DNA from: Cudoniella acicularis
Lineage: Eukaryota; Ascomycota; Leotiomycetes; Helotiales; Helotiaceae
NCBI GenBank assembly: GCA_013054445.1
Contig: JAAMPI010000065.1
Coordinates: 1-64,000 of the forward strand
Reading direction: 5' to 3'
Length of the DNA stretch: 64,000 bases
Of the stretch, positions 10,901-23,815 are shown piece by piece; the first letter of the stretch is position 1, and every line of letters begins with the position of its first letter. The notes beneath the pieces are model-generated. The model was not told where the DNA came from and made no database searches. It saw only the letters and a list, made by a program, of their open reading frames with translations. The position numbers were made by a program, and so were the translations under genes.

Positions 10901-12239
10901 AGAGTCTACTATACTTCTATATTAAACTAGCTCTAATAGCTATCTATAGACCCCTCCTCTTTCGTATTCATATAAGCGCTCTACGACTTGTTTAGAGTCC
11001 GGCTATCAATATCTAACTATACTTTTATCGATGCCTCCCTCTCTACGACTCCTTTTATAAATATAAGGTATCGGGGTACGAATAATAGTATTTTTATCTT
11101 TAGGGCTATTATATCGAGTTCGAAGTATTCGACACTTATTTAAGAGATAATATTTTATAATCTAGTTTTTAATTTTTCTGTTTTAGTCTTTATAGTAACT
11201 ATAAATACCCCCGTACTAAGCCTAGGTAGACACTTGTCGTCTGAAATAGGTCAAGCAATTTAAAAAAAATTTAAAAACTACCCTCTACTCTATTTATTAA
11301 ACGTATGCCTCTTTCCTACCGCGTAGAAAATCAAACCCCTTAATTATAGGCCGAAGCTTTCTAGACTTTCTAGTATCACTCGAGCTTATAAATATACTTT
11401 CGTAGTAACTCGTAGCCTTACGTCACCTCTAAGCATCCGAACGCGAATCGTCGCGGTTTTGAAATCCCCCGATCGCCGGTTCCTTCGGATATCCTAGTCG
11501 GTTCCTGGCTAGTGGTCAGTACGTTAATACGACCTTAAGACTTTCTGACCTACTATACGTAATTTCCTATCCGTTAGGTTAGCCAAACGGGAGCTAAAAT
11601 TAGATTAACATCTTAATTAAAGCGAATAATTACGAAAAGGAGCCGAAATTTACTCTAAGGAGGAGCTATATTAGGCCACTAGAATCTTAGTGATTTATAG
11701 TTCTATTATTACTAACATTACCCTTAGTATCGAGATTTAATACTTAAAGCCTTAGCTACGAACTTATACTTACAATTTGATCCCTTTTATAAGCGCTCTT
11801 ACTTAAGGTACCTATAGAGTCCGAGTCCGAATCCGAGTATAAATCCGAATCTAGAAGTTTAAAACGAAATAGTATATGGCTAGGGACCGAGGGTTCTACG
11901 CTTGACGAGCTATTAGAATTACCTAAAGATTATTTAAAGTCTGTTATAAAACAACTATTAACTAAAAGGGTCTAACCTAGCTCTATATCTCTTCCCCTAA
12001 TCAGAACTCTAGCGCCTTATAGGAACGGAAGGAAGGTATATTTTGCTCCTAGACAAGCAGGTTCTCTATAGGAATCATACTAAGAGGATTGGCGACTCGG
12101 GCGACATAATATAGTCGCCGTAGCCTATAAGAAATCAAAATAAGACTAAATATATGTCGTTAGAGGGATTTCTAAATCCTAGGCTAGGAGGAACCTCGAG
12201 ATAATATATCAACTCTATTATAAAAACCTTATTCCTATC

Positions 12240-12850
12240 TATAAGGTTTTTATATCCTAATAAGGATTCTTTATTATATCCCTATATATAGACATCTCTC
12301 TCGAACGGATCAATAGATCTCCCCGCTATCCCTATAAACCTTAATTAGCTAAACTAAGCCGCGAGGTAAGTAGCGCTACTAATACGAGAGAACATCTACT
12401 AAGTTTTTAGATTATTTACGGCATTTCTTACCTAGCCTTATAGGGCTAGACCTACGGTAGTATCAATTGTTCGAATATATTATTGTCTCTAAAGGACGTT
12501 AATAGGGCTAAGATCAGTAAGGTCAAGATAAGTAGGTAATATATCCTTTCCTATTATAGTATTTTACTAAATCTACGATCTATAGCCGATATCGAATGTT
12601 ATAACAAGAGTGTAAAGGGTGATAGAAGGCGTATTAACAGTAAGGCGTTAGGAATTATAATAATAAAGGTAATAGAGAAGGACAGCTAGCTAAAAGGGTC
12701 TTTCGGCTTACGGTATCTAGAACGTTAGTCGGAAGATATAGTTAAATTCTTGTCTATAACGCAAGTCTCTATACTAGAAAAGCTGGCCTAGGTAAGTCTA
12801 TTTAAGCGATCAATCTACTATTTCTGACCTGTATAGCACTAATTTATAGC
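12240..12850 (+). pseudogene. Protein-kinase-like gene remnant, RIP-inactivated
   Basis: The frame reads IDISLERINRSPRYP, then YGSINCSNILLSLKDV (where kinases have HxDLKxxN), then LRSIADIECYNKSVKGDRR, and finally SEDIVKFLSITQVSILEKLA. These match the layout of a fungal family of kinase-like proteins with degenerate catalytic loops. Stops are TAA/TAG at expected Gln/Trp sites. The N-lobe upstream (about 12.06-12.24 kb) is in a different frame and uncertain. If the family assignment is right it may never have been an active kinase, because the catalytic Asp is not evident. Confidence 0.5.
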
Positions 12851-12988
12851 GAACTATAAGCAGTATAGGTCGCTCGTCCGATTGATTATATTCACTAACG
12901 TCGCGGTATTCGGTAGGTTCTATAATTACGACAAGTCAGCGGAGCTATTTTAAGAAGATATAATAGTATTAAGGTAAGTAGACAAATT

Positions 12989-13040
12989 GTCCCTATCTCT
13001 ACCCCTAGTCTCTACCCCCGGCTTTTGCCCCTAGTCTCCG
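12989..13040 (+). repeat. 13-bp minisatellite array 2 (C-rich strand on +)
   Basis: About four degenerate units of TCTCTACCCC(C)GG / TTTTGCCCCTA lie between the kinase-like remnant and the following MFS remnant. Confidence 0.75.
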
Positions 13041-14164
13041 ACCACTACCGAAGAGCCTTATCATCTATTAATTGGCTAGGATATAGTATAGGAAAACTTT
13101 AAATGTTTATATACCTAGTCTCCCTAACCAAATTTCTAGAGTTCCCTTCTACTACTTATTTTTCGAGTCTATATCTTAGTTGATTTTCTCTTTACTTACT
13201 CGAGTACCCTAGGAAGTGTCTGAGTTCGGAGGAGCTTTAAACTATTATAATATTCTCGATATGATTAATAGTAATAGCTCACGAGACTATCCGGAAAACT
13301 ATATAGAGTATATCGTCAACGGTAATAAAGATATTATACTTCTACTAGTTAATAGTGGTTAACAGGCATAGGCTTTCATATTAGGAGCCTTTATAATCGA
13401 AGGCTTGATATAGGGTGAATACTTACTTTCGTATCTTAATTACTTAGCTAATATTAATAGGTTTCCCGTTAGTATTTAGAGTCTTCTAAAGTTATTATTA
13501 AAATAACAATATTTTTACTAACAATCAATATCTGTCGCTAGTTAGGACTTTAAGCACTATATATCTCCCCTCTTGTTCCCCCCTATTTTTTACTTTTTTA
13601 ATTAGTTGTTACTATTTAATTTATAGGCAATATTATATCTTAGTATACCTTTAATTGCTTTCTTTACTATCAAATACCCTATATATTAAAGATATATAAT
13701 ATAGGATAGATAGTTAGTTTATATTCTTATATTAATAAGTAGTAGCTTTACTATATAGGTATAGTATTTGATTATTATATAAGGATTCCTTTACGGCTTT
13801 AGCTTCCTAATCATATACTACCTACTCCTTAATATATTAAATAAATAGTTTATTTAACGGCGTAGACTAGCTTACGGTATTTTATAAGTTTTATCTTATT
13901 CTTTTTTTAAACTATAAGTAATTTTATATAGATTTAGTTCTACTAGAATTTATAGCCTTGGCCTACTATTTATGATTAAGAAAATCCTTAATCAATATAG
14001 ATATACTACTATATTAAGAGCATATAGAGTGGCCGTTATATATATATCAGCTATTAAATTAAGAAAAACCTAATAAGTTAACGTGTTTTAATTAAGTTCG
14101 TACTCGTCGGCCTAACACTTCCTCTCCTTCGTAGTCGCCTTATACGCCAGATAAACAACGGAAT

Positions 14165-14850
14165 AGAGAACAAAATCGATCCTATAGTGTTTAAAAAACT
14201 AATGTTCTTTATAGTCATATGCTCGAATGTTATTTAAGGCCTTATGTTCTTCTTACTAAGCATCTACCTACTATATAAGTTCTTAATAACATGATCTTAT
14301 AGTAGAAATACTAATATATTATAGCCTACGTATCTACTATTAGCCTCTCACCTAATCAAGGGACTATACTACTCTCCCTTTTAAATATTTCCTAAATAAT
14401 TAGCCAAATCGGGATAGGTTACCTCTCTAACCGTTCCGACCCGCTCGCTCCTATAGTCGGCTTAACGATTTGCTCTTCTATCGTTGTTCTCTATGTCTAG
14501 GATTTTAGTAACACTTTTCCCTCTTTACTTATATTTGGCTTGCTATATAGGTTCTTTACCGGTGGCTATAATATGTTATATTATCGTTTCGTTACGGTAT
14601 TAACTAACAAGCCGGCTGCCGGGCTATAGCTATATAGTATATTCGAATTCTAGCGCGGGGTAGGGAACCTTATTAGAGGATCTGTGAGTGGCATTTTAGT
14701 AAGAGATATTTCTACGGCGACAAAGTACGAAAACCTTATTCTCTTTATCGGTATCGTATTTTTGACTAGCTCTCTTAGTGGCTTAAGCTACTGGTTTTTA
14801 AAAGGTCATCGCCCTAGATTTTTAAGGCGGATAGAAAGACTCTCTTAAAT
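14165..14850 (+). pseudogene. MFS transporter (monocarboxylate-permease type), RIP-inactivated
   Basis: In-frame segments read FKKLMFFIVICSN, then TISLSPNQGTILLSLLNIS, QIGIGYLSNRSDPLAPIVG, FFTGGYNMLYYRFVTVL and KYENLILFIGIVFLTSSLSG. These are the second-half helices and cytoplasmic loops of fungal MCT-like major facilitator permeases (the DNxxxR-type loop is replaced by SNRSDP). Stops are TAA/TAG. One frame change near 14.29 kb probably marks an intron. The N-terminal half should lie at 13.2-14.1 kb but is too decayed for me to place. The protein would sit in the plasma membrane, substrate unknown. Confidence 0.65.
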
Positions 14851-15177
14851 AGAAATCGTATAAAGCTCTATAAAGAATATATAATAAAAGTGTTTAATAG
14901 TTTAATTCGAGTTAGAGCGAAATTATAAAGAAGAGACTCTATCTAGACCCGTATTCCTTAGACTTGATTTTATTAATTCTACTCTACGTATCTAATAATA
15001 TATTTTGACCTTATAGATAGGAATTTCTAATTTTAGACAATAAAATTCGATCGTTTAAAGAAAAATTTAAAACTTAAGAGTACTTTTCTTTATAAATTTA
15101 CCTACCGAGAACTATAATCAATTAGTAGGTAAAAATAGACTACCGAAAATACCTAGCGAAAACGGAAGCGAAAACGT

Positions 15178-15251
15178 AGGGTAGAAACAGGGGGCAGAAA
15201 CAAGGGGCAAAGACAAGGGGCAAAGACAGGGGGTAGAGATAAGGGGCAAAC
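15178..15251 (-). repeat. 13-bp minisatellite array 3 (G-rich strand on +)
   Basis: About six units of CAAAGACAGGGGG / TAGAAACAGGGGG, the reverse complement orientation of arrays 1 and 2. It precedes the unknown membrane-protein remnant that begins at about 15.55 kb. Confidence 0.85.
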
Positions 15252-15549
15252 GGTAGATCACCTTTAAGCCTTAATATGACCGCTATAAAATATTCGGAAT
15301 AAACTGCCTAGAAAGACATATACTATATCGGCCACCTATTAGTTTGACAGGTTATGCCTTACGTATAGAATAAGAATTTCTACTTGAACCGTTATATACT
15401 ATATAGATAAAATTGATAAGGAGATTATATCCTATAGATGTTTAGACGGATAGTAAAAATAAACAGTTTTTTTAACTATACGATTTTTCTCGCGTATAAG
15501 TAACAAACACTTAACTACGTAACTATAGGTGATTACGGACGTCTAGCTC

Positions 15550-16345
15550 CCTCCTAGACTAAGTACGAACATACTTTACTACTTCCTAGGTGAAATCCGA
15601 ATATATTATACTAATAACTTGTTTATTATCAGATTAGAGAACGCGAGACGGGATATAGCCAGAACTTCTTAAAAAGCAAAAATTCTAATGCTCTACGGTA
15701 TATGCCTCTGTCAGATAATCTACGGAACTTTATAGTAGCCCGCTTACTACTTTATACCTATAGGAAACGCAGAATCGGGAGAATCATTTAAAAGTAAGAC
15801 TCGATTCTTTAAGAATCTCCTCTAGAACGCTTGCCTATCTTTCCTAGGTAGAGTTGAGTTGTTTTATCCTACTATACTATATCGTATCTAACCTATAGGC
15901 GCAATTACTAGAGAGGAAGGAGACTTCGACGCCTAGGCTTAGGGATTCGGAGATTATATAACGGAAGTGAAAGGTTATAGACAAACGATTCGTTATATGC
16001 TCGACGTAATCCGGACGGCAGGACCCTTTATAGGGATTATTAGATTCTCTACTAGTATAGTAACAGCTTATATATTAGTATCTCTAGCAGAACGACGAGC
16101 GTCCCCCGAGCTTATAAAAAACTTCTAGATCGATTTAAGAGTATGTTCTTTCTATAGTTTAACTCTAGTATAGATCTAAGGTATAAACTCGATAAGTAGG
16201 ACTAACGCGGTATATAGCTACTTCTACCGCTATTTTATTTTGCTATCTGCTCTAGCGGCTTTATATTGTCTTACCCTTAGTATAAATCTCTCTATTATCC
16301 GCGAATTTAGACACCTGTTTTATATTTTATCGGGAATTTTGATCT
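15550..16345 (+). pseudogene. Unrecognised multi-span membrane protein remnant
   Basis: A collinear frame of about 265 codons, interrupted only by TAA/TAG, reads ILYYFLGEIRIYYTNN, then PAYYFIPIGNAESGESFKS, FLGRVELFYPTILYRI, GYRQTIRYMLDVIRTAGPF and hydrophobic runs near the end. The frame is clearly protein-coding in origin and rich in membrane-like segments. I do not recognise the family. Confidence 0.4.
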
Positions 16346-16865
16346 AATCATACCCGAGAATCATATACTAAAGTTAGTAGGGAGGTATAAGAATCGTCTG
16401 ATCGTATACTATCCAGGTGCTTATTTTATACTAAGAGGTAAAATATTTTAGGACGCTATACTATATTTTATAAAGGAATAGCTAAGAAGGGACATGATAG
16501 TTTGCCCGAGCGTTCCTCTAGTAGTATCGGCTTTATATAGAGTGATATAGTCATACTAGCCGAGATCGTCTTATAGTTAGGGGCTATCTAGGTTATAATA
16601 CTTATAAAACTTAAAGATTAGACTCGTTTATACTATTTGATCGATTAGGCTGCTACTCTTTAGTTAGGAGCTTGATATAGCCTTAAAATATAATTATAAC
16701 AAATTAAGGGAACTTAATATAGCCCTCGACTAAAATAGAAACACTCGGAATTATTAAAGCGAGTGCTATACCCTGACATATAGCCTCTTTACTTAGTAAA
16801 AGATAGTAGAAGCGGAACGTACTTGTTTATCGGTTCCTGACTATCCCTTGACTAAATCTTATATT

Positions 16866-17500
16866 ATGTCTGAAGCAGGGGAAAAGGAGGAGTGTTCTAC
16901 TAATAACGAGACCCCTACTCCCTATATGAAAATGTATACCTAAGCTAATAAAGTATCTAGTATATATAATATCCTTACGGCTCTCTTTTCTTGGCTTACG
17001 TTAGCCGGATTCGTTGTGTTACTAGGCACCTTTACTTCCCTTAAACATTTAACTACGCTTAGTAGTAGTAAAGGCGGAGAGATTGTTTAAAAAACGGTCT
17101 AGAACGTTCCGCTTCTGCTAATAGTAGGAGTGATGTGTGGTATTAGGATTGTTAGAACGTGTTGGCTCTAGAAGAAATAGCGTAAGGAGTATGTTTGGCT
17201 AACTAGACAGATATTCTTATAAGTGTTCTTAATAGTATAGGATACGTAGAGAACTAATATAGTAAAGGCCGGGCCTACTAAACTCGCTCGTTGGCTTACT
17301 CACTACGTTAGTCAATATTATAACAGCTTATAATAATCATTAGTCTATAATAGCCAAGATTACCCTCGCCGTGAGCGGTATCTATACCGGCTCTATGTTT
17401 ATGTTATTCTTAGTCTATAGTTGGCTTCTAGAGGAAATTAAGACACTAAAAGATAGAGAGATTACTAGAAGTAAGAAGTATAAGGGTAAAAAAGAAGTGT
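16866..17500 (+). pseudogene. Conserved fungal 4-TM hypothetical protein, RIP-inactivated
   Basis: From ATG 16866: MSEAGEKEECSTNN, then NILTALFSWLTLAGFVVLLG, TFTSLKHLTTLSSSKGGEIV, NVPLLLIVGVMCG, and after a probable intron near 17.2-17.33 kb IIAKITLAVSGIYTG and FLVYSWLLEEIKTLK. This pattern (four hydrophobic segments, a GTFTSLK loop, a C-terminal LLEEIK) belongs to a widespread uncharacterised fungal membrane family. Stops are TAA/TAG at Gln/Trp positions. No biochemical role is known to me. Confidence 0.6.
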
Positions 17501-18094
17501 TCTAAGAGATTAAGGTAAGTTATAAACAGAATCACCTCTAGTTATTAATGACTAGACTACGGTAGTTATTGATCGTTATTTTTATAGCGGTGTTAAAATT
17601 ACGGCTGCTCTGTTTCTCTGTCTACTATTTTAGCGCTTATAAACATAGTATTTATAAAGTGCCTTTTCCGACCCCGTTCGATATAAAAACTAAATATACG
17701 AGGGAAGGCAATTGTATATAAGGTATCTTATATAATAAAAGCATCGATTTATACTAGGGAGACCTCTCGGAGCCTAATTCTACCTGCCCCCCGCCAAAAA
17801 AACAAAAAAAAAAACAAAAAAAAAATTAGTATAACGAAGGCTAATACTTCGGAGAATCTTACTAAAGCAACTGCTTCTTACCCTCCGTAACCCTGATCTT
17901 CCCGATATTACTAGAATCAAGTAGTTTTTATATATCTTTATCAGGATCTAACCTCTAGTAAGTGATGATCCAAGTGCTATCAGAATTCTTATCAAGCGTC
18001 CTTTCTGCCTTATTTATAACTAGTATAAACTTCTTAACTTAATCACCTTATGATCTTCGCGATATCTCGTTAGTAGATTGTGACGAGGATTTGC

Positions 18095-18680
18095 TCGAAG
18101 GTGTTAGTCGGTTCGACGTAAGGTTTATCTTCGTTCTAGCTATGTTTTATTATGTTCCTCCTATACTAAACTCGGAATCGCGTAAAAGAGGACGATAATA
18201 ACAGTAGAATCCTTCTAAAGAATGTTAGTAGGCTCGTTTATATAGTATAACAGGCCCTTATACTTGTTAGAAGCTGATCGTGTTATAGTTCATTTCCTCC
18301 CTTTACGAGACTTTCGGCGTCCTTATCGCGCTTAATATAAAGGATATAGAAACTCTTTACGTAAAGATCTAACTTTATAAGCTTTTAAAGATAAGTGTTT
18401 AGACTTCCTACGGGCTTCTACCTATTCACACGCTATTAGCTAACATCCTTTTACCTTAATCTAGACCAAGCCTTAAACTTGATTGAGCAGACTCAAGATC
18501 AGCGCCTCTCCCCTACTAAGTCTTATACCGTCGAAGCCAAAGCTTATCCTCTAACTATATTAACACCGTCTTGCCGTATTATAGTTACGCCGGAGTAATA
18601 GCAACTATCACTAGTCAGGAATATTTGTCGAGGCCGCCCTCGGGGAAATACTTTAATAGATCATAAAAGAGAGGCTAGGC
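18095..18680 (-). pseudogene. Unrecognised RIP-mutated ORF, paralogue of 5.5 kb remnant
   Basis: On the minus strand the frame reads TIIRQDGVNI, SIKFKAWSRLR, GSLNTYL, KLIKLDLYVKSFYILYIKRD and GGNELQHDQLLTSIRACYT, with TAA/TAG between. It is the inverted-orientation paralogue of 5510-5960 (about 250 bp alignable, gapless over much of it). Family not recognised. Confidence 0.45.
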
Positions 18681-19079
18681 AAATAGAAGAAGTATAGAGT
18701 TGGTCATATATTTATAAGTTCCCGAGCCTAGCTCCGGATTATATATAAATTATACTCCTATCGAGATCCTATAAAATACCTGCTATATATATATAATAGA
18801 GAAGTGATATATCGACCTTTTAAAAAATATTAGCCTTATACCCGTTTTAGGCTCTTCTTTTTACTCTTCCTTTTAACTCTTCTTTATACCCTTCTTTCGC
18901 CGCTCTTTTTTTGTCCGCTGCTTTTGTTAATGTCTGTCGCTAAAGGATTATCTATTATAAGTCCGATATATTAGATTTTTCCTAGTTTCTAAGGGACAAG
19001 ATCTTTAGTCTTTGATTTTAATTCTCTATTAACTACTCTTAACTATATTATTAAAAGCAGTCGTATTAATATTAATAAA

Positions 19080-19765
19080 GCTCTAATATCGAGAACATCG
19101 CCGTTAAAGTTATTCTCGAATAAGACTATAAACAATGTCCTAAATTATCCTTTTAAACTTAGACTAAGGTTTTTGATTTTACGTTTTAATGCTTTATCGT
19201 GCGGTTCGGCCGACGATAACAGTATATAGCGTTTCCTAAAGATCAAGCCTCTAGGATGATTACTCGTAGAGCCGATATAGACGTAGACTGTCTTCTCGCC
19301 GGATTCCTGTTTCCCGCGAACTTCGGAACACCACGTAAGAACCCTAGTATCGGTTATACTCGACTACGTAAGCAACTTTAATTTATCAGGGGTCGGCGGA
19401 TATAGCGATACTAGTATTAATTTAACGTTCGTTAGAATATGTTCCGTAATCCGGGAAAGCCATACGTCTATTGTCTCTCTCGAAATTATAGCCTTCTATT
19501 CTATAGTCCTTTTAAAGGCCTTTATTCCGTCTTATGTTTTCGACAACCGCGAGTTAAAGATTTCTTCCTCTTCCGGCGAAAGAGCTTACGGACTCCCGTC
19601 TTAGACCTCTAGCTTAACGCTCTCTACGGGGAGTTTAGGCTCTAATCTCTAGAGGATCGAAGGGCGTTTTAACGAGTTTGTTCTACTAATTCTAAAATCG
19701 ACGGGACGATAGGTTAAGGGATCGAGGGATAGTTCGTAGTTTAGAGAGATGCTTTACGTATACGG
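19080..19765 (-). pseudogene. RIP-mutated fungal ORF with a GIY-YIG-like segment
   Basis: The minus-strand frame is long and collinear: LDPLTYRPVDFRISRTN, SPEEEEIFNSRLSKT, AIISRETIDVWLSRITEHI, LTWCSEVRGKQESGEKTVYV, YIGSTSNHPRGLIFRKRYI and LKRKIKNLSLSLKG. The VYVYIGS...GL..R patch resembles the GIY-YIG fold start seen in a family of uncharacterised fungal proteins. I cannot see the full catalytic set. Only a few TAA/TAG interrupt it. Confidence 0.4.
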
Positions 19766-22446
19766 CAGTTTCTTTTCTAAGTATAAGTAGATATCAAACG
19801 AAAATATCACGAGATAGGTCATATTAACACACCTTTTACTTGTCCTCTACCCCCCTAAACGTTCCTACTATAGAGGGTCTCTAGGCCCTTCGTATATAGC
19901 TAACACGTCTGGCGAATTACTAAGTACCCCGAGCTAGCCTCGTTATATTTAGCGCCTCCTTGTGTTAAGCCTTAGAAAGATCCTCGATATAAATATAAAG
20001 TAAGAGATTATATCTGGTTTTCGATTAACAGTTTAGGATACGGAAAGAGAATCATTTTGACTATGCTCGGAAGGTCTAGGGCTATAATATCTTAATAAAC
20101 GCGGCTTCTGATATTAATACTATACTTTGTTTTTAGTAAACAGATCGTAGAGGGAATGATTCGTAAGGCAGTAACGCTAACGGTGGCCTAACGTAGTCAA
20201 AACGAAGAATCCTTATTTCGCGTTAAGATTACTTTTATAGGTTTATTAGATAAAGATAAGCACTAAGTAAGAGGCAAGAGCTAGTATTTTCGAGCGTAAT
20301 AGACACTAATAGCAGGCTTTTAAAGGCCAAACTTTGCCGACTTCTGTCTATAATAGGGCAAACGGGCCAAGACAAGCGGGCCTAGATCCGCGTCAATTAA
20401 CGTTATATAAGGAAGACGCTTCACTTGAGAGGCTTATGTTTTTCCCGGAGCTTACCGCGAAGTAAATTATAAGTAGAAACAAAAAGACCCTACCTTCCTT
20501 ATAGGGATCTACCTATCACGTGATCTATAGTCCTCTCGTAAACTAACTAAGCTGTCCGTAACATTATCTCTATACGTAGCGCTAATCAGTAACATCGACT
20601 ATACAAATATAGCCCGCTCAGTTCGCTATTCACTACGTATACCCTAATAATCTACCGCTTTAATCCGTACCCTAATAATCCTTTACCTCTCGTAGGCTCA
20701 ATTCCGCACCTTAATCTCATACTTCCTATACTACCTATACTTTACCGCGTATCCCTATAACGTAAAATATAGATACGGCTTGTCGGCTCTTTAGTAAGTC
20801 GTTTAGCGAGCCTATCGTTTATACTCGACGCTGACGAGACTTACGTCAATAGTGCCCTTAAAACCCAACTCTCTCTTCCGCCGACATTAATAAGTAACCT
20901 ACCTCTCTTTCCGGGCAATTAGATATACTTTATCGGGAGACTTTAGACGGAATCTAAGGCGGAATATAGACTAATCGATCGTCGTACCCTCCTAGGTCTG
21001 ATTTTCGCGGCCTCTGATACTATAATCGGTTAATCCTAGAGTACGGTAAAGCTAAGGACGTCATAAGAGGACGGGCATATTTTAGAGCAGCGTCGACATA
21101 ATAGAGCTCTTAGATAGAGATAGAGGAATCATTAGAGCCGAGGCGTTACGGTAGTAGGCAGACTACTAGGCAGGGCTGTCGAGCGTATCGCCGTCCGGAG
21201 AGCGTATATAAAGGTCCTATCCCCTCCTTTATCTAGTATATAGACAATCTAATTTAACCTAGGAGAAGACAGAATATATCACTCGAAAGCGAAGTCTATT
21301 ATAACAGCTATCGCGGAGGCGGACGTAGATCTTTTCGATAGCAGGAGAGTAATGAATAAGAAGCTTCGGTATCCGATTCGTATGCTATAACAGACCCTCT
21401 ATACTCTCGAGCGAGCTATTATACAACTATAGCGAGACTAGAAGACCTTGACGTAAGACGCGCTAGATACGAGACTACGACGCCACTTTCCGATTATACT
21501 CTAGAGCGTCACTTTCTCCTAGCTTAGTCAAGAGAATCCTACTAGTTATAGCACAATACGACAAGACGAGGTGCTCTGTCCTATACTAGGTACCGATACG
21601 TTAGGTGAGAGTGACAATGGCCAGGGAGTAGTAGAAGGAGTAAGAGGAGGTAGATAATAACGACGATTAACGGTTAGGACTATAATAGCACTAACCGGTC
21701 TATAATACTCATATATTCACTAGGGAGGATAGATAAAGCACAAGGCCCCTAAGCGACAATAGCTACTTCCCTCCTATAGGTTGTTAGAGAAAGCAGGATC
21801 TTATAAGATCTTAGTTCTAAGAGCGTATTTTCTTCTAGATATATACGAAGTTCTACCCTTAATATATATATATAGCCGATATTTCGAAGTTACGGCGCAC
21901 GATATATATAGCACTAAATAAATTATAGTATTACTTTATAGGAGCACTAGTTTTAAGATTCCTAATACGCGGTAAGTCCCCGACTATACTGATTTCCCTA
22001 TTCTCGAAAGATACTAAAATCTAAGGAAGGATTGTATTTAGCTATACGACTATGACCCTGATAGGCCTTTCGACGAAAGGGATAGCTAGTAACCGGGCTT
22101 TAGAGGACTTTAGGATCCCGTAATAGTTTCCGTCTCGAGTCGAACCTTCTAGCAAATTAAAACAGCGATAGCGTATCGGGGTATGATTAGGATACTAAGA
22201 TTAGGATGCCTCTTTAAGATCGAGTATATTACCTCTTCTGGCTCCTGCTATAAAGAGCGACGCCGTACTTAGTGGCCGTTCAAATCCTCCTAGATTTCCT
22301 TTAACAGTAGTTAGGACCAGAAATGGCAACCTTTTAGGTCTCTTAGGTCCCGAAAGGGCTCTAAGAATCTCTAGCTATTTCGTCTTATAAAGCTCTCTTC
22401 CTGTCTATTAATATGTCTTAAGTCAATTATTCTACGAATTTTACTA

Positions 22447-23815
22447 ATGCCTTTTCTAGACAGTATGCTTATCGCGCTCTCGGCACGTGCTAGAAGACTA
22501 TATGACTTATTAGCCAAATTCTTATTGCCTATAGGTATAGGACTCTCTATTCTCTTCTTCTCCCTTAGCACTACGCTTTACTTTACACAACGTGCCTCCC
22601 TAGCGGAGTTCTTCGTTACTACTATCACCCTCGTCCTAATATCTTCGCTAAGTCGGTATATAACTCAGGACCTCGTTATCAAACTATAGCGTAACGACTA
22701 CGAACTACTAGTAAGAGTACTTAATAGAGTTTTTAGAAATATTACGGAGTTATGCTTTATACTAACAGCCGTAGTAAGACGCGAATCTGTTATTGCCTAA
22801 ACTACGTTGACTAGAGCTTTGATTTCTAGTTGTCTGATAGTGTTCGGTACTTGTCTATTTTTCGGCGATATTTAGCATAAACGCTAGTACTACCCTATCA
22901 CTATTATAAGAGCAAACGTATAACTACTAGTCGTCAGCCTCGTAAGTATCAGTATCCCGACTACGTTTAAAAGTTGGTCTAAAGGTAAGCTCATGATCTA
23001 GTATTAAAGAAGCTAATACGAATAGAGTTTAGGTAGTGAATCTGGTCTCCTTACGGTCTCTCGCGGTTCTACTATCGTACTTCTCGTCGAGTTTGCGAGC
23101 TATATTTGGTTCTTCTATTATACTTATACGCTATTAGACGAAGACCAAATTCCGGACATAAAACTAGTATTAGTGGCTTTAGGTCTTCTCTAAGCGTTAT
23201 TGTCAACTCGTGCTACGAATAGAAATCAATCACTTAAAGAGCTCCGCGCTACTATATAAGAAGCAATTCTTAAGAACGAAGTTAATAAACAAAAGTAGCC
23301 TTATACTATATACGCTAACATTTCGATCTTGATATATTTAACTCTTACCTTAGTCTTTGCCTCTATTTATCTACTAGAGGCTATCTATACGCCTAGCGAG
23401 AAGCTTAAGCTCTCTAAAAGTTTTATTAGTTTGGTTATAATACTATCTATACTAGTAACCGTTGACTACGTTATAGCCGTCCTCCGCTCCTAAAAAGAAG
23501 GAATTGCCTAGATTATCGAAACGGCGTTTGGCTCGAGCATTCGAATCTCACTTTTCGTTTTCCCCCTTACCGTTATCTTCGGATAGGCCCTCGGAGTTAA
23601 GATTAGGATGATACTTGACGGATTCTAGGTAATTGTACTAGGCCTAGCTATCCTTAAGGTCAATCATGTTATTTATAATAGATTTGCTTATTAGTAAGTA
23701 CTTAGGTCGCGTATTTTAAATATATACTAACTCGAGCCAGGCTAGAAAGAACAATATTTATTTCGTCATTCCTATTATTTACTATTACTGCCTAGTTCTA
23801 CCTAAATAATATATA
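22447..23815 (+). pseudogene. Vacuolar-type Ca2+/H+ antiporter (CAX/VCX1 family), RIP-inactivated
   Basis: From ATG 22447 the frame stays collinear for about 455 codons with TAA/TAG only. The first half gives FLLPIGIGLSILFFSL, then AEFFVTTITLVLISSLSRYI, FRNITELCFILTAVVRRES (the GNxxE-type repeat-1 motif), and TVSRGSTIVLLVEFASYIWF. The second half gives YTIYANISILIYLTLTLVFA, IIETAFGSSIRISLFVFPL (the repeat-2 GSSIQISLF motif) and VIVLGLAILKVNHVIYNRFA. This is the inverted two-repeat architecture of CAX exchangers, which move Ca2+ into the vacuole against protons. The length is near the family norm. An N-terminal cytosolic extension may precede 22447. Confidence 0.8.

Noticed and set aside
22371..22571. 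Short minus-strand ORF overlapping the antiporter start
   Set aside because: It is an antisense shadow of the antiporter frame. Stop-poor antisense is expected where CpA is depleted.
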